64,000 bases of DNA from Serpentinimonas barnesii (lineage in GTDB: Bacteria > Pseudomonadota > Gammaproteobacteria > Burkholderiales > Burkholderiaceae_C): assembly GCF_000696225.1 (NCBI RefSeq), contig NZ_BAWN01000013.1, positions 124,001 through 188,000 of the forward strand, read 5' to 3'. The position numbers and the translations under genes are program-made. The notes beneath the pieces are model-generated. The model made no database searches. It saw nothing but the letters and a program-made list of their open reading frames with translations, and had not been told where the DNA came from. Shown in pieces: positions 14,303-23,142 of this stretch. Each line of letters opens with the position of its first letter. Position 1 is the first letter of the stretch.

Positions 14303-14319
14303 GGCACCATTTTGGGGCG
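14303..14319 (-). promoter_or_regulatory. NtrC-binding site (imperfect) upstream of glnA
   Basis: GGCACCA-TTT-TGGGGCG matches the dyad TGCACCA-N3-TGGTGCA with a strong left half and a weaker right half. Its centre is about 109 bases before the predicted sigma-54 start and 23 bases from the stronger box, so both lie on the same face of the helix. Confidence 0.65.
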
Positions 14320-14325
14320 TCCGGC

Positions 14326-14342
14326 GGCACCAACATGGTGCA
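14326..14342 (-). promoter_or_regulatory. NtrC-binding site (strong) upstream of glnA
   Basis: GGCACCA-ACA-TGGTGCA matches the NtrC dyad TGCACCA-N3-TGGTGCA at 13 of 14 specified bases. It lies about 132 bases before the predicted glnA start. With the neighbouring box it forms a standard enhancer for NtrC oligomers. Confidence 0.85.
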
Positions 14343-14360
14343 ATGGTGCGCAACATGGGC

Positions 14361-15182
14361 TCAGCGCACCAACTCGGGGCCTAAGCGGGCGGCGGCGGCC
14401 CGCAATCCGGCAAGCAGATCGGCGTAGGCCGCCTGCACGGGCCCGATCGGCCCCTTGACGCCGAGCTCGAGGTGGCGCCCGAATTCGGGATGGTCCACAC
14501 TGGGCAGGCTAAACACCTTGCACGGCGGGTGCGCGGCCTCGATGTGCAACATCAGCGGCGTGAGCTGGCCCTCGATGCCCTCGAACACGATCACCGAGCG
14601 CTCGCCCCATGCCCCGCGCTGAAAATACGGGGCGTAGTGCTGCTCCAGCAGCCACTCGATCATGGGCCAAGCCATGACCGGGAAACCGGGCACGGCATGC
14701 AGCACCGCACCGCTGGGGCTGGTGCAGGTGAAGCCCGGAATCTGGTTGTAGGGGTTGGGGATGATGCGCGCGCCCAGCGGAAACTCGCCCATTTGCAGGC
14801 GCTGCAGGTGATCGGGCCGGTTGGGCTCATAGACTTGGCCCTGCTGGGCCGCTAGGTGGCGCAGCCGCGCCTGGATCAACTCACGCGCCTGCGGGTGCAA
14901 CTGCAGCCCCACCCCCAGCGCGCCGGCCGCTGCCTGGCGGGTGTGGTCGTCAGGCGTGGCCCCGATGCCGCCGCAACAAAACACCACGTCGTGGCCCGCC
15001 AGCGCCTCGCGCAAGGTGGCGGTGAGCGCGGCCCGGTCGTCGGGTGCAAAGCGCGCCCACGCCAAGCTCAGGCCGCGGGCGCCCAGCAACTCGACTACAC
15101 GCGGCAGGTGTTTGTCGGCGCGCTTGCCCGACAAAATTTCATCGCCTACGACGAGCAAGCCAAAGCGGGGGGCGGGGTTCAT
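14361..15182 (-). CDS. CinA-like/MoaB-Mog domain protein (competence-damage-inducible protein A, N-terminal type)
   Basis: This 273-residue protein has the molybdopterin-binding (MoCF) fold. It begins FGLLVVGDEILSGKRADKH and contains the motifs CCGGIGATPDDHTRQAAA and HAVPGFPVMAWPMIEW. It lacks the C-terminal CinA nicotinamide-mononucleotide deamidase domain. Its substrate is uncertain; homologues are annotated as competence/damage-inducible protein A or molybdopterin-binding protein. Its start overlaps the stop of the preceding membrane-protein gene by four bases, so the two are coupled. Confidence 0.85.
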   Translation of the reverse strand: MNPAPRFGLLVVGDEILSGKRADKHLPRVVELLGARGLSLAWARFAPDDRAALTATLREALAGHDVVFCCGGIGATPDDHTRQAAAGALGVGLQLHPQARELIQARLRHLAAQQGQVYEPNRPDHLQRLQMGEFPLGARIIPNPYNQIPGFTCTSPSGAVLHAVPGFPVMAWPMIEWLLEQHYAPYFQRGAWGERSVIVFEGIEGQLTPLMLHIEAAHPPCKVFSLPSVDHPEFGRHLELGVKGPIGPVQAAYADLLAGLRAAAARLGPELVR

Positions 15183-16105
15183 GGTTGGTTTGGGACCGAA
15201 GCTGGAGCCGGCGTGGTGGATGGGCTAAAGGGGAGCGCGGCCGGCTCGGGCGCGCGCACCGGCTCGGCGGTGGCCGCATCAAGGTGCTGCTGCGTCGGCA
15301 TGGACGGCTGTGCCTCTGCGCGCAGCGCCTGCAGCGCCGCCAGCAGGTAGTGCACGAACCACAGCGAGGCCAGCGCAAACACCCACGTGTACACCCACAC
15401 CGCCAGCGGCACCAGCAGCGGGGCCATGGCAATGAACATGGCGCCCGAGGCCCACAGCAAACTGGGCGCCGCACCCAAAAAACCGCTGAACACCCCCATC
15501 AGCAGCAGCGCCGTGCGGTGGCGGCGCAGCAACGCGTGCCGCTCGGCGCGGCTGGCGTGCTCGGCCAAGGCGTCGAAGGCCAGCACGCGGTAGGTCAGCC
15601 AACCCAGGATCAGCGGCGGCAGGACCAGCACCAGCGGCGGAATCAGCCACAGCGGCAGGGAAATCAGCAAGGCCAACAAGGCCAGCGCGCTGTGCCCGAG
15701 CGACCAGCCCAAGCTGCCCAGCCACGAGCCGCCGCGCTGCCGCTCCAGACCTGCAAAACGGCGCCGCGCCACCAGCTCGACCGCCACCGGCGTCAACACC
15801 ACGGCAACCAGCAACAGGGTTGCGAGCACGATCAGCGGCGTGGCCAGCAGCAGCACGATCAGCGGCGCCAGCACCGCCTGCAGAAAACCCAGCCCGACCG
15901 TCTCCAGCCACTGCAGGGCAAACACCACCAGCGCCCATTGCTCAAGCCAGAGCTGCACCGCCGCGATGGCCACATCCCAATAAAAATAGCCCAGCGCAAA
16001 GGCCGCCAGCACCATCAGCAACAGCGGAATGAAAGACCAAGCGATGACGCGCGGGTGCAGGCTGTAAGCCAGTGCACGCCAAAAGGAATCGAGGGCCAAG
16101 CGCAT
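15179..16105 (-). CDS. EI24-domain (CysZ-like) integral membrane protein
   Basis: This 308-residue protein has about six hydrophobic segments and the EI24/CysZ pattern: an N-terminal SFWRALAYSLHPRVIAWSF, then central hydrophobic pairs and FDALAEHASRAERHALLRRH. The last 40 residues form a Pro/Ala-rich cytoplasmic tail. True CysZ imports sulphate, but this betaproteobacterial branch is uncharacterised, so no transport role is asserted. The ATG at 16103-16105 is preferred over an open-frame extension of 16 codons. It overlaps the CinA-like gene by four bases. Confidence 0.8.
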   Translation of the reverse strand: MRLALDSFWRALAYSLHPRVIAWSFIPLLLMVLAAFALGYFYWDVAIAAVQLWLEQWALVVFALQWLETVGLGFLQAVLAPLIVLLLATPLIVLATLLLVAVVLTPVAVELVARRRFAGLERQRGGSWLGSLGWSLGHSALALLALLISLPLWLIPPLVLVLPPLILGWLTYRVLAFDALAEHASRAERHALLRRHRTALLLMGVFSGFLGAAPSLLWASGAMFIAMAPLLVPLAVWVYTWVFALASLWFVHYLLAALQALRAEAQPSMPTQQHLDAATAEPVRAPEPAALPFSPSTTPAPASVPNQP

Positions 16106-16121
16106 AGGGGCCAATTGTGTA

Positions 16122-16883
16122 TCAGGCGGCGCCGGGGCGCTCGGCCGGCGCAAGCTGCTTGGCCTGCAGGGCCTGCACCTGCTGCGGCGTCAACCAGCGC
16201 CACGTGCCTGGCGCCAGGTCGGCGGGCAACTCCAGCACCCCGATGCGGCTGCGGTGCAGCGCCTGCACCCGGTTGCCCACCGCAGCCAGCATGCGCTTGA
16301 CCTGGTGGTACTTGCCCTCGGTCAGGGTCAAGTCGAGGCGGTGCGATCCGGTGGCCGTGCAGGCGGCGGCGCGCACCGGCTGCGCTTCGCCTTCGAGCAG
16401 CACGCCTTGCAGCAGCCGGCGCACCATCTCGGGCCCGACGGGCTGCTCGCACACCACCTGGTAGAGCTTGGGCACGTGGTGGCGCGGCGACGAGAGGCGG
16501 TGAATGAAGGCGCCGTCGTCGCTGAGCAGCAGCAGGCCGGTGGTGTCTTGATCGAGCCGCCCCACCGCCTGCACCCCGCAGGCGGCGCCGCCCGGGCGCT
16601 GGCGCAACGCGCTCGGCAGCAAGGTGTACACGCTGGGCCAAGCCCCCGGTTTTTGCGAGCACTCGGTGCCGGCCGGTTTGTGCAGCATCAGGTAGGCCAG
16701 GCGCTGATATTCCCAGCGCTGGCCTTGCACCCAAAAAACCAGCCCCTCGGGTTCACACGGCAAGCCGGGGTCGCGGCAGATTTGGCTGGGTTCGCCCAGC
16801 GCCACCCAGCCTTGTTCGATCAGGCCGCTGCAAACGCGCCGCGTACCAAAGCCTTGGCTAAATAAAATTGCATCCAATCGCAT
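16122..16883 (-). CDS. rsuA: RsuA-family 16S rRNA pseudouridine synthase
   Basis: This 253-residue enzyme has an N-terminal S4-like RNA-binding part (MRLDAILFSQGFGTRRVC). A pseudouridine synthase core follows, with the catalytic Asp in the motif VGRLDQDTTGLLLLSDDG and the later EGKYHQVKRMLAAVGN. RsuA modifies U516 of 16S rRNA; paralogues act on 23S rRNA, so site specificity is inferred from overall similarity. The ATG at 16881-16883 is chosen because the upstream extension does not fit the family. It is followed on the same strand by the EI24 gene. Confidence 0.85.
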   Translation of the reverse strand: MRLDAILFSQGFGTRRVCSGLIEQGWVALGEPSQICRDPGLPCEPEGLVFWVQGQRWEYQRLAYLMLHKPAGTECSQKPGAWPSVYTLLPSALRQRPGGAACGVQAVGRLDQDTTGLLLLSDDGAFIHRLSSPRHHVPKLYQVVCEQPVGPEMVRRLLQGVLLEGEAQPVRAAACTATGSHRLDLTLTEGKYHQVKRMLAAVGNRVQALHRSRIGVLELPADLAPGTWRWLTPQQVQALQAKQLAPAERPGAA

Positions 16884-16999
16884 GGGGCCTGAGCATAGCG
16901 CGGATGCTTGTGTTTTGCGCCACAAAGGGTGCACCGGCTTGAGCGAAAATGGGGCAAACTCTGCGCCGTCCTTGCCGCCACCGCCACCACGCCCACCTC

Positions 17000-17581
17000 A
17001 TGCTCGAGCGCCTCAAAAAACTCATGCCGGCCAAGGACAGCCTGCTGCAAAACCGCTGGCTGCGTTGGCTGCGGCCTTGGCTGGGGCACCCACGGCTGTG
17101 GCACCTGAGCCGCAAGGGCGTGGCACTGGGGATGGCGATCGGGGTTTTTTTTGGGCTTTTGATCCCGGTGGCGCAAATTCCCGCCTCGGCCATTGCTTCG
17201 GTGCTGCTGCGCGCCCACCTGCCCGCAGCGGCGGCCAGCACGCTGGTGACCAACCCCATCACCTTCGCCCCGGTTTACTACGCGGCTTACGAATTGGGCC
17301 GCGTCATTTTGCGAGAAGACGCCGCCACCGAGGAGGAATTGGCGCGCATCGTCGAGCGCAAGGCCCAAGACCACGCACGCGCCACAGAACTGAGTCTTGG
17401 GCAACAGATCAATCAGGGCTGGCAACGGGTGGGTGAAATCGGCAAGCCCTTGATCGTGGGCTTGTCGATTTTGGCCGTCACGCTCGGCTTGACGGTGTAT
17501 TTTGGGGTCAGCGCCATCTGGGCGCTGCGGGTGCGGCTGGCGCGGCGGCAGCGCTTGCGCAAAATGCGCAATCCGGATTGA
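17000..17581 (+). CDS. DUF2062 membrane protein
   Basis: This 193-residue protein carries the DUF2062 pattern HLSRKGVALGMAIGVFFGLL, then VTNPITFAPVYYAAYELG, and a last membrane span around LIVGLSILAVTLGLTVYFGV. It ends in a basic tail (RRQRLRKMRNPD). Function is unknown; relatives occur widely in proteobacteria. The frame is open from 16949, but the ATG at 17000 gives the family-like start MLERLKKLMPAKDSLLQN. It is divergent from rsuA and convergent with hemY. Confidence 0.85.
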   Translation: MLERLKKLMPAKDSLLQNRWLRWLRPWLGHPRLWHLSRKGVALGMAIGVFFGLLIPVAQIPASAIASVLLRAHLPAAAASTLVTNPITFAPVYYAAYELGRVILREDAATEEELARIVERKAQDHARATELSLGQQINQGWQRVGEIGKPLIVGLSILAVTLGLTVYFGVSAIWALRVRLARRQRLRKMRNPD

Positions 17582-17600
17582 TCTCTGTCTGCGGCCGCCT

Positions 17601-18926
17601 TTATAGCCCCGCTGCTTCGCATAGCGCGGCCTGCTTCCAAGCCTGCTGCGCCGCCGCCTCATCGCCGCGTTGTTCGGCCAATTGCGCCAAGGCGCGCCAG
17701 GCGCGGCGGCGCAAGGCCGCATCTTGCAGGCTGCGGCTGGCCTGCTGCAGCATCTGGTTGGCTTTGCCCCAGAGCTGGCGCTGCATCAGCGCCTGCCCGG
17801 CGAGGTATTGCAGCCCCGCATCGGCCGGGCGGGCCGCCTGTGCCGCGTCCAGTTGCGCCAGCCAGCCCGCACCGAGCTCGGGCAGCAAATCTTGCAGCAC
17901 CCGGATGCAGCGGTATTGCGCGGCGCCATCCAGTTGGGTGTAGGCGCCCATGAGGGTTTGCAAGGCCTCGTCGCGCCAGCGCTGGCCCTCTGGCAAGTGC
18001 CCTAGCGCCGCATCGGCTGCGCCAGCCACACCATCGGCAGCTCCCTCCCCCCTTGGCCGCAGCCGCACCCATTGCCGCAAAAACTGCAGCGCCAGCCCAG
18101 CGTCGGCGCGCTCCCGGGCATCGAGCCCCTTCCAGACGCGCAGCAACTGCTCGGCGTCGTGGGTTTGCTGCAGCGCCTCGCTCACCAGCGTCTGCAGCAA
18201 GCTGGCTGCGGCCACGGTCGAAAAGGCTTTGTGCTTGCGCAGTTGGCGCACCGTGTCAATGGCCACCGGGCTGTCCTGCTCCAGTTGCGCCAGCTTGAGG
18301 CGCAGCCGCAGCGCCTGGATGCGCCGCGCCGCACCTTGCGGCAACTGCTGCCACCAGGCGCGCGCCTGCACCGGGTCGCGTGCCTTGATGGCCCAGGCGC
18401 TGGCACGCAACAGGGCCGCCTCGCGCACCGTCGCCGCATCGGATGCGGGCTCGGCCAGCGCCGCCTCAATGACGGCATCGCGCCGCCCGGCATTGCCCAA
18501 GCTGTGCGCACTCTCAGCCAGCAGCAGGCGCGCCAGCAGCAACCAGCGGCTTTGGTGGGAGAGCGTGGCCGCTGGCATGCGCTCGAGCGCCTGCAGCGCC
18601 TGTTCGGCACTGGTTTGCGCGCGCACGAAACGGCCCGCCATTTGCTGGATCAGGGCCTCGAGCAAGCCGACGTAGACCGCCTTTTCTTGCTGGCGCAGGC
18701 GCCAGCGCTGGGCCCGTTGCGGCAGCCCCCGCAGCAAGGCAATGCCGCGCAGCGCCAGATGCAGCAGCACGAAGCCCAGCAACAAGCCGATCAGCACCAG
18801 GTTGAGCGACATATCGATGCGCCAAGGTGCCCAAAACACGCTGACGACGGCCTGGTTGTCCCCCACCAGCAAAGCCACCAGCACCGCGACTGCGGCCAGC
18901 AGCAAGAACCAGATCACGTTTTTCAT
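17601..18926 (-). CDS. hemY: HemY, inner-membrane TPR protein of the haem cluster
   Basis: This 441-residue protein has two N-terminal membrane spans (VIWFLLLAAVAVLVALLVG and LNLVLIGLLLGFVLLHLAL) flanking the HemY motif SVFWAPWRIDMS. A helical TPR-like cytoplasmic/periplasmic region fills the rest. HemY is linked to late haem synthesis and is not the protoporphyrinogen oxidase of Gram-positive bacteria. It is last in the hemC-hemD-hemX-hemY series, 17 bases after hemX. Confidence 0.92.
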   Translation of the reverse strand: MKNVIWFLLLAAVAVLVALLVGDNQAVVSVFWAPWRIDMSLNLVLIGLLLGFVLLHLALRGIALLRGLPQRAQRWRLRQQEKAVYVGLLEALIQQMAGRFVRAQTSAEQALQALERMPAATLSHQSRWLLLARLLLAESAHSLGNAGRRDAVIEAALAEPASDAATVREAALLRASAWAIKARDPVQARAWWQQLPQGAARRIQALRLRLKLAQLEQDSPVAIDTVRQLRKHKAFSTVAAASLLQTLVSEALQQTHDAEQLLRVWKGLDARERADAGLALQFLRQWVRLRPRGEGAADGVAGAADAALGHLPEGQRWRDEALQTLMGAYTQLDGAAQYRCIRVLQDLLPELGAGWLAQLDAAQAARPADAGLQYLAGQALMQRQLWGKANQMLQQASRSLQDAALRRRAWRALAQLAEQRGDEAAAQQAWKQAALCEAAGL

Positions 18927-18943
18927 GGCGGTGGATGCCCCTG

Positions 18944-20335
18944 TTAGCGGCCACCGGCGGCAATTTGCAACGCCGCCAGCGTGTCGTCGGGCCGGGGCAG
19001 TTCGGGCTGCTGCATATCGCTTTGCAACTGCGCCAAGGTGTCGAGCACGCGCTGGGTTTCGGCGGCGGCGGGGTCGAAGTAGCGCTGCACCAGCGCCTGC
19101 ACGGTTTGCACATCGGCCCGCGCGGCATCAAATTGGCGCGCCATCAGGCCCAAGCGGGCGCTGAGCAGCTTGAGGCGTATGTTTTCTCGCAAAAAATAGG
19201 CCTGTTCAGGCGCCAGCAAGGCGGCCTCGGGCTGGTCGATGCGGCTGATGCGAACCAGGTCGGCGCCACCTTGGCGCACCCACTGCCACAGCCATGTGAC
19301 CGCCCCGCTGCCGGTCTGCCCGACCCAGCCCCAGGCACGGGCCCAGATCGAGGCTTCGGTAGCCCCTGGGGCGGCGGCTGCAGTGGCTTCGTGGGCCACT
19401 GGGGCGGTTTCGGCGGCGGCTGGGGGCGCCGCCGCAGGCGGGATGTCGGGTGCGCCAGCAAGGGCTTGGGTGGCTGCAGCGGCCTCGGTGGCTGGCGGCA
19501 CCGGCTCCTGTGGCAGAACCCCTGGGGCCGCCTGCGCCGGGGCCGGTTGACCAAGGGGTTGGTACACCCCGGCAGCCGGCAAAGGCTGATTGAGCAGTGG
19601 CCACTGGTCCACGCGCCGCACCAAGCCATCGAGACGCTGGGCCAGCGCAGGGGCATCGACCCATTGGGCGGCTTGCAGGCGCTCGATGTCGGCCGCGATG
19701 GCGCGCTGCACCGGGTTGAGGCGCGGTTGGGCCGCACGGGCGATGCGCTGCTCGGCCCCGCGCAGCGCCGAAATCAGCGGCTGCACGCTGCCCGAGAGCT
19801 GGCTTTGCTGCTGGGCAAAGCGCACACTGGCTTCGAGGTCGTGCACCAGGCTGTCATCGCGCGTGCGCGCCACGGTGAGCATGAGCTCTTCGAGCTGGCT
19901 GCGCTGCAGCGCCACTTCCGACAAACGCAACTCGGCCACGCCCAGCCGCGCCGCCAGGTCTTGAGACTTGGCCTCGGCCGCTGCGGCCAGCTCGCGCGCC
20001 GCCACCGCCTCGGCCAAGCTGTCGGCGGCGCGGCGGGCCATTTCTTGCTCCCCACGTTCCATGCGTTGCAGCAGGGTAAAGGTCCAAGCCAGACCCGCCA
20101 GCGCCAGCACCAAGGTCGCCCAGAGCAGCCACTGCGGCGGCGCCGGCCAGCCCGGACGGGCCGCCCGCTGCAACGGTGCAGCTTGTGCAGCTTGTGCAGC
20201 CTGTGCAGCAGCGGGTGTCGCGCCCGCACTGGCGCTGCCCGCGCCTGCCGATGCAGGCGGCGGCGGTGGCGCTGGATCAGGTGCCGCAGCGCCCCCAGGG
20301 GAAACGGGCGCGGCAGGGAGGGACGGGTCGGTCAT
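18944..20335 (-). CDS. hemX: HemX, membrane-anchored protein of the haem cluster
   Basis: This 463-residue protein starts with about 70 residues rich in Pro and Ala (cytoplasmic), including the repeat AAQAAQAAQAA. A single span follows (LLWATLVLALAGLAWTF), then a long coiled coil (MERGEQEMARRAADSLAEA) and the HemX periplasmic domain. An Ala/Pro-rich low-complexity insert lies near residues 260-320. Such proteins are often annotated as uroporphyrin-III C-methyltransferase, but no methyltransferase motif is visible here. The start overlaps the hemD stop by four bases. Confidence 0.9.
   Translation of the reverse strand: MTDPSLPAAPVSPGGAAAPDPAPPPPPASAGAGSASAGATPAAAQAAQAAQAAPLQRAARPGWPAPPQWLLWATLVLALAGLAWTFTLLQRMERGEQEMARRAADSLAEAVAARELAAAAEAKSQDLAARLGVAELRLSEVALQRSQLEELMLTVARTRDDSLVHDLEASVRFAQQQSQLSGSVQPLISALRGAEQRIARAAQPRLNPVQRAIAADIERLQAAQWVDAPALAQRLDGLVRRVDQWPLLNQPLPAAGVYQPLGQPAPAQAAPGVLPQEPVPPATEAAAATQALAGAPDIPPAAAPPAAAETAPVAHEATAAAAPGATEASIWARAWGWVGQTGSGAVTWLWQWVRQGGADLVRISRIDQPEAALLAPEQAYFLRENIRLKLLSARLGLMARQFDAARADVQTVQALVQRYFDPAAAETQRVLDTLAQLQSDMQQPELPRPDDTLAALQIAAGGR
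20176..20211. repeat. 9-base tandem repeat (about four copies) inside hemX
   Basis: GTGCAGCTT occurs twice exactly, followed by GTGCAGCCT and GTGCAGCAG. The array encodes the Ala-Ala-Gln repeat of the HemX N-terminus. Unit changes would stay in frame. Confidence 0.85.
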
Positions 20336-21177
20336 GGGTTGGGCAGTTCAGACAGGGCGCGCAACAAATCGTCGAGCGCGGGCCGGTGGGTGATTATTTC
20401 GCCAAAACCCTGTTGCCGTGCTGACAAGGCGATGCGCGGATGCGACACCAGCGCACGCGACTGCGCCCACGACTGGCCCGGCAGCAACTGCGACAGATGC
20501 TGCAAGCCCTCGGAGCTGCTAAACAACCACACCGCCCCTTGGCGCACCCACTCGCGCACCCGTTGCGCGGTGGCCGCATCCCACTGCGGCGCGCAGCGCC
20601 GGTAGGCCACGCAAGCGAGCACGTGCCCACCCTGCGCCAGGCACTGCCGCTCCAGCCAATCGCGGCCGGTGCGACCGTCGGCCGACTGGCCGCGCACCAG
20701 CAGCAGCCGGTGCCCGGGGTGCAGTTGCGGCTGCACCACGGCCCACAGGGCTTCGGAATCAAACTGCGCCGCATGGGGGGGCGGCTGGTCGATCAGCCCC
20801 ATCGGCACCCCAGCGGCTTGCAACGCGGCCGCCGTGCCGGGGCCCGGGGCCCAGCAGCGCGCCGTCAGCGCGGCCGCCTGTGGCGCATCGGGGCCAAAAA
20901 AACCCTGCACCGCTTGGGCACTGACGAACATCAGGGCGTCGCAGTCTGCCGCCTGCAAGCGCGCCTGCTGCAGCGCCGCCGGATCGGCAACCGGTGCGAT
21001 GTCGATCAAGGGCAGCGCCTGCGCCGCCGACCAGCCCGCCGCGTGCAGGGCTTGCACCCAAACGCCCGCCTCGCGCGCCGGCCGGGTTACGAGCAGCATC
21101 GGGCCGCTGCCGGCGCGTGCGTCGGGTGGCGCGGACAGGGGTGGCGCGGACAGGGCTGGCGTGGGAAGGGTTGGCAT
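20332..21177 (-). CDS. hemD: uroporphyrinogen-III synthase
   Basis: This is a roughly 281-residue HemD that cyclises hydroxymethylbilane with D-ring inversion to uroporphyrinogen III. Family features include the opening MLLVTRPAREAGVWVQAL and ALMFVSAQAVQGFFG, a hinge region, and WLFSSSEGLQHL in the second half. The start is uncertain. ATG at 21175-21177 (MPTLPTP) is taken, TTG at 21187-21189 is possible, and the ATG of MLLVTRPA near residue 27 would remove a Pro/Ala repeat encoded by a tandem array. It lies 47 bases after hemC. Confidence 0.9.
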   Translation of the reverse strand: MPTLPTPALSAPPLSAPPDARAGSGPMLLVTRPAREAGVWVQALHAAGWSAAQALPLIDIAPVADPAALQQARLQAADCDALMFVSAQAVQGFFGPDAPQAAALTARCWAPGPGTAAALQAAGVPMGLIDQPPPHAAQFDSEALWAVVQPQLHPGHRLLLVRGQSADGRTGRDWLERQCLAQGGHVLACVAYRRCAPQWDAATAQRVREWVRQGAVWLFSSSEGLQHLSQLLPGQSWAQSRALVSHPRIALSARQQGFGEIITHRPALDDLLRALSELPNP

Positions 21178-21183
21178 AGAAGG
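21125..21183. repeat. 15-base tandem repeat at the hemD start
   Basis: GGTGGCGCGGACAGG is repeated exactly at 21125-21139 and 21140-21154. Two degenerate units follow (21155-21169 and from 21170), the last one containing the proposed hemD start codon. On the coding strand the array gives a five-residue Pro/Ala/Ser/Leu repeat. Confidence 0.85.
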
Positions 21184-21224
21184 GGCCAAGGCAGCGCAAT
21201 GTCAGGTCGGCGCCGGGCAGCGCC

Positions 21225-22226
21225 TCAAACCGCCGGGGCGCTGGCTTGGCTGCTAGGGCCCACCACCCGGGCCCCGGCGCGTTGCAGCTGCTGCGCCACT
21301 TGCACCCCAAGCGCATCGGCTGCCGCCAGGCTCTCGACCCTGGCGCTGGCGCTGGCGCGCAGCAGCAGCGGCGCGCCCTCCGGCTCGCCCCAAGCGGCCT
21401 GCAAATGCAGCGTGCCGCCGGCTTGCAGGCGCTCTTGCGCGGGCGCTTGCACCCAGGTGGCATAGGCCGCCAGCGGCATCGAACAACTGCCGCCCAAGGT
21501 GCGCGAGACGGCGCGCTCGGCCGCCGCCGCCGCCCAGCTCGGGCCGTGGGCCAGCGGCTGCAGGGCTTGCGCCAACTCGGGCCGGCTGGCCAGCACCTCG
21601 ATGCCCAGCGCGCCCTGCCCGGCCGCCGGCAGCATCTGCCCAGGGTCGAAGCGGTGCCGGATGCGCGCCTCCAGCCCCAGCCGCACCAAGCCCGCAGCCG
21701 CCAGCACGATGGCGTGGTACTGCCCCGCGTCGAGCTTGCGCAGCCGCGTGTCGAGGTTGCCGCGCAAGGGCTCGATGCGCACATCGCTGCGGCCCAGTTC
21801 CTGCAACAGGGCGCGCAGCAGCACCACCCGGCGCAGGCTGGAGGTGCCCACCACGGCCGCGTGCGGGAGCTCGGCCAGCCCGGCGCAGTGCGGCGACACC
21901 CAGGCGTCGCGCGCGTCCTCGCGCTGCAGCACCGCCGCCAGCTCGAAGCCGGGCGGCAGCTCCATGGGCACGTCTTTGAGCGAATGCACGGCCAAGTCGG
22001 CGCGGCCCTGCTCCAGCGCCAGCTCCAGCTCCTTTACGAACAAGCCCTTACCGCCCACTTTGCTTAGGGAGCGGTCCAAAATCTGGTCGCCCAGCGTGGT
22101 CATGCCCAGCAGATCGACCGCATGGCCGTGCTGTTGCAACAAGGCGCGCACGTGTTCGGCCTGCCACAGCGCCAGGCGGCTTTCGCGGGTGGCGATGGTG
22201 AGGGTGCGGGAAGCGGCAAGGGTCAT
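21225..22226 (-). CDS. hemC: porphobilinogen deaminase (hydroxymethylbilane synthase)
   Basis: This 333-residue enzyme condenses four porphobilinogens. Visible motifs are the N-terminal [60 protein letters not shown] and [11 protein letters not shown]. The dipyrromethane cofactor Cys lies near residue 247 ([12 protein letters not shown]). The ATG at 22224-22226 is used; the frame upstream is open but unrelated to the family. It heads the hemCDXY series, 100 bases after the LytTR regulator gene. Confidence 0.97.
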   Translation of the reverse strand: MTLAASRTLTIATRESRLALWQAEHVRALLQQHGHAVDLLGMTTLGDQILDRSLSKVGGKGLFVKELELALEQGRADLAVHSLKDVPMELPPGFELAAVLQREDARDAWVSPHCAGLAELPHAAVVGTSSLRRVVLLRALLQELGRSDVRIEPLRGNLDTRLRKLDAGQYHAIVLAAAGLVRLGLEARIRHRFDPGQMLPAAGQGALGIEVLASRPELAQALQPLAHGPSWAAAAAERAVSRTLGGSCSMPLAAYATWVQAPAQERLQAGGTLHLQAAWGEPEGAPLLLRASASARVESLAAADALGVQVAQQLQRAGARVVGPSSQASAPAV

Positions 22227-22326
22227 GGTGGCACGCTGCAATGAAGGGGCGGATGCGAACTGGGGGCGGCGCACGCGCGGTGTTGGCTTACTCGCGATTA
22301 TCCGCTGCGCCCGGTGCACCCAGCCA

Positions 22327-23142
22327 CTAGGCGCCCAGCAGTTCGCGCACCAGCGGCAACTGCCGTCTGGAGACCGCCAGCGCATCGGGCACGCCATCTA
22401 GGCGCAACAGCCAGCCCTCGGGCTCGTCGTGGCCGCATTGCGCGCCGGCTTTTTCGAGCGCGCGCACGCGGTGCCGCGCCACCAGCGCGTTGCGGTGGAT
22501 GCGCAGCCAGCGCCCGGGGTGCGCCTGCTCCAGCTCGTTTAGCGAGCCCTCGTAGAGATAGGCTTGGGCTGCGGTGCGCACCGTTAGGTACTTGCTCTCG
22601 GCCTTGAGGTAGAGGATGTCGGCCAGCGGCACCCGCACCAAGCCGCCGCGCTCGTGGATCGTGAGCGCCTCGGGGGGCAGGGCCTGTACAGCCCCGTTCG
22701 CTGCGGCGCTGCCCGTGCCCGCCGCCAGCCGCCAGCGCGCCGCCTTGTCCAGCGCCTGCTGCAAGCGTTCGCGCCGCACCGGCTTGGTGAGGTAGTCGAT
22801 GGCTTGCAGCTCGAATGCGGCCAGCGCGTGCTCGGTGTGCGCGGTCACGAACACCAGCGCCGGCGGCGGCGGCCAGTCGCTGGGCCGGTCACTTTGCTGG
22901 GTGCGCAAGCGCTCGGCCAGTTGCAGCCCGTCGAGGCCGGGCATTTGAATGTCGAGCAGCAGCACATCCCACGCCGCGCGCTGCAACTGCTGCATGGCCT
23001 GCACCGCGTTGGCCGCTTCGCCCACTTCGGCCACTGCGCACGCACCCGCCAGACACAGCTCATCGAGCAGCGCCCGCAGCCGCGCCCGCGCCAGCGCTTC
23101 GTCATCGACCAGCAACACCCGCAATGCCACGTCAGCCCCCAT
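22327..23142 (-). CDS. algR: LytTR-type response regulator (AlgR-like)
   Basis: This 271-residue protein has an N-terminal receiver domain with phospho-acceptor Asp64 ([13 protein letters not shown]), acidic pair VDDE and Lys in YLTKPVRR. A LytTR DNA-binding domain follows ([29 protein letters not shown]). AlgR-type regulators normally work with an AlgZ/LytS-like kinase encoded next door. Here the neighbour upstream is argH on the other strand and no kinase is present. The ATG at 23140-23142 gives [15 protein letters not shown]; a GTG four codons later is an alternative. AlgR is the nearest characterised relative. Confidence 0.85.
   Translation of the reverse strand: MGADVALRVLLVDDEALARARLRALLDELCLAGACAVAEVGEAANAVQAMQQLQRAAWDVLLLDIQMPGLDGLQLAERLRTQQSDRPSDWPPPPALVFVTAHTEHALAAFELQAIDYLTKPVRRERLQQALDKAARWRLAAGTGSAAANGAVQALPPEALTIHERGGLVRVPLADILYLKAESKYLTVRTAAQAYLYEGSLNELEQAHPGRWLRIHRNALVARHRVRALEKAGAQCGHDEPEGWLLRLDGVPDALAVSRRQLPLVRELLGA

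Noticed and set aside
18944-20335. HemX considered as a uroporphyrinogen-III methyltransferase
   Set aside because: No SAM-binding methyltransferase motifs; single-span coiled-coil layout fits HemX.
20176-21183. Clustered short repeats considered as a CRISPR array
   Set aside because: Units are 9 and 15 bases, contiguous without spacers, and lie in coding sequence.
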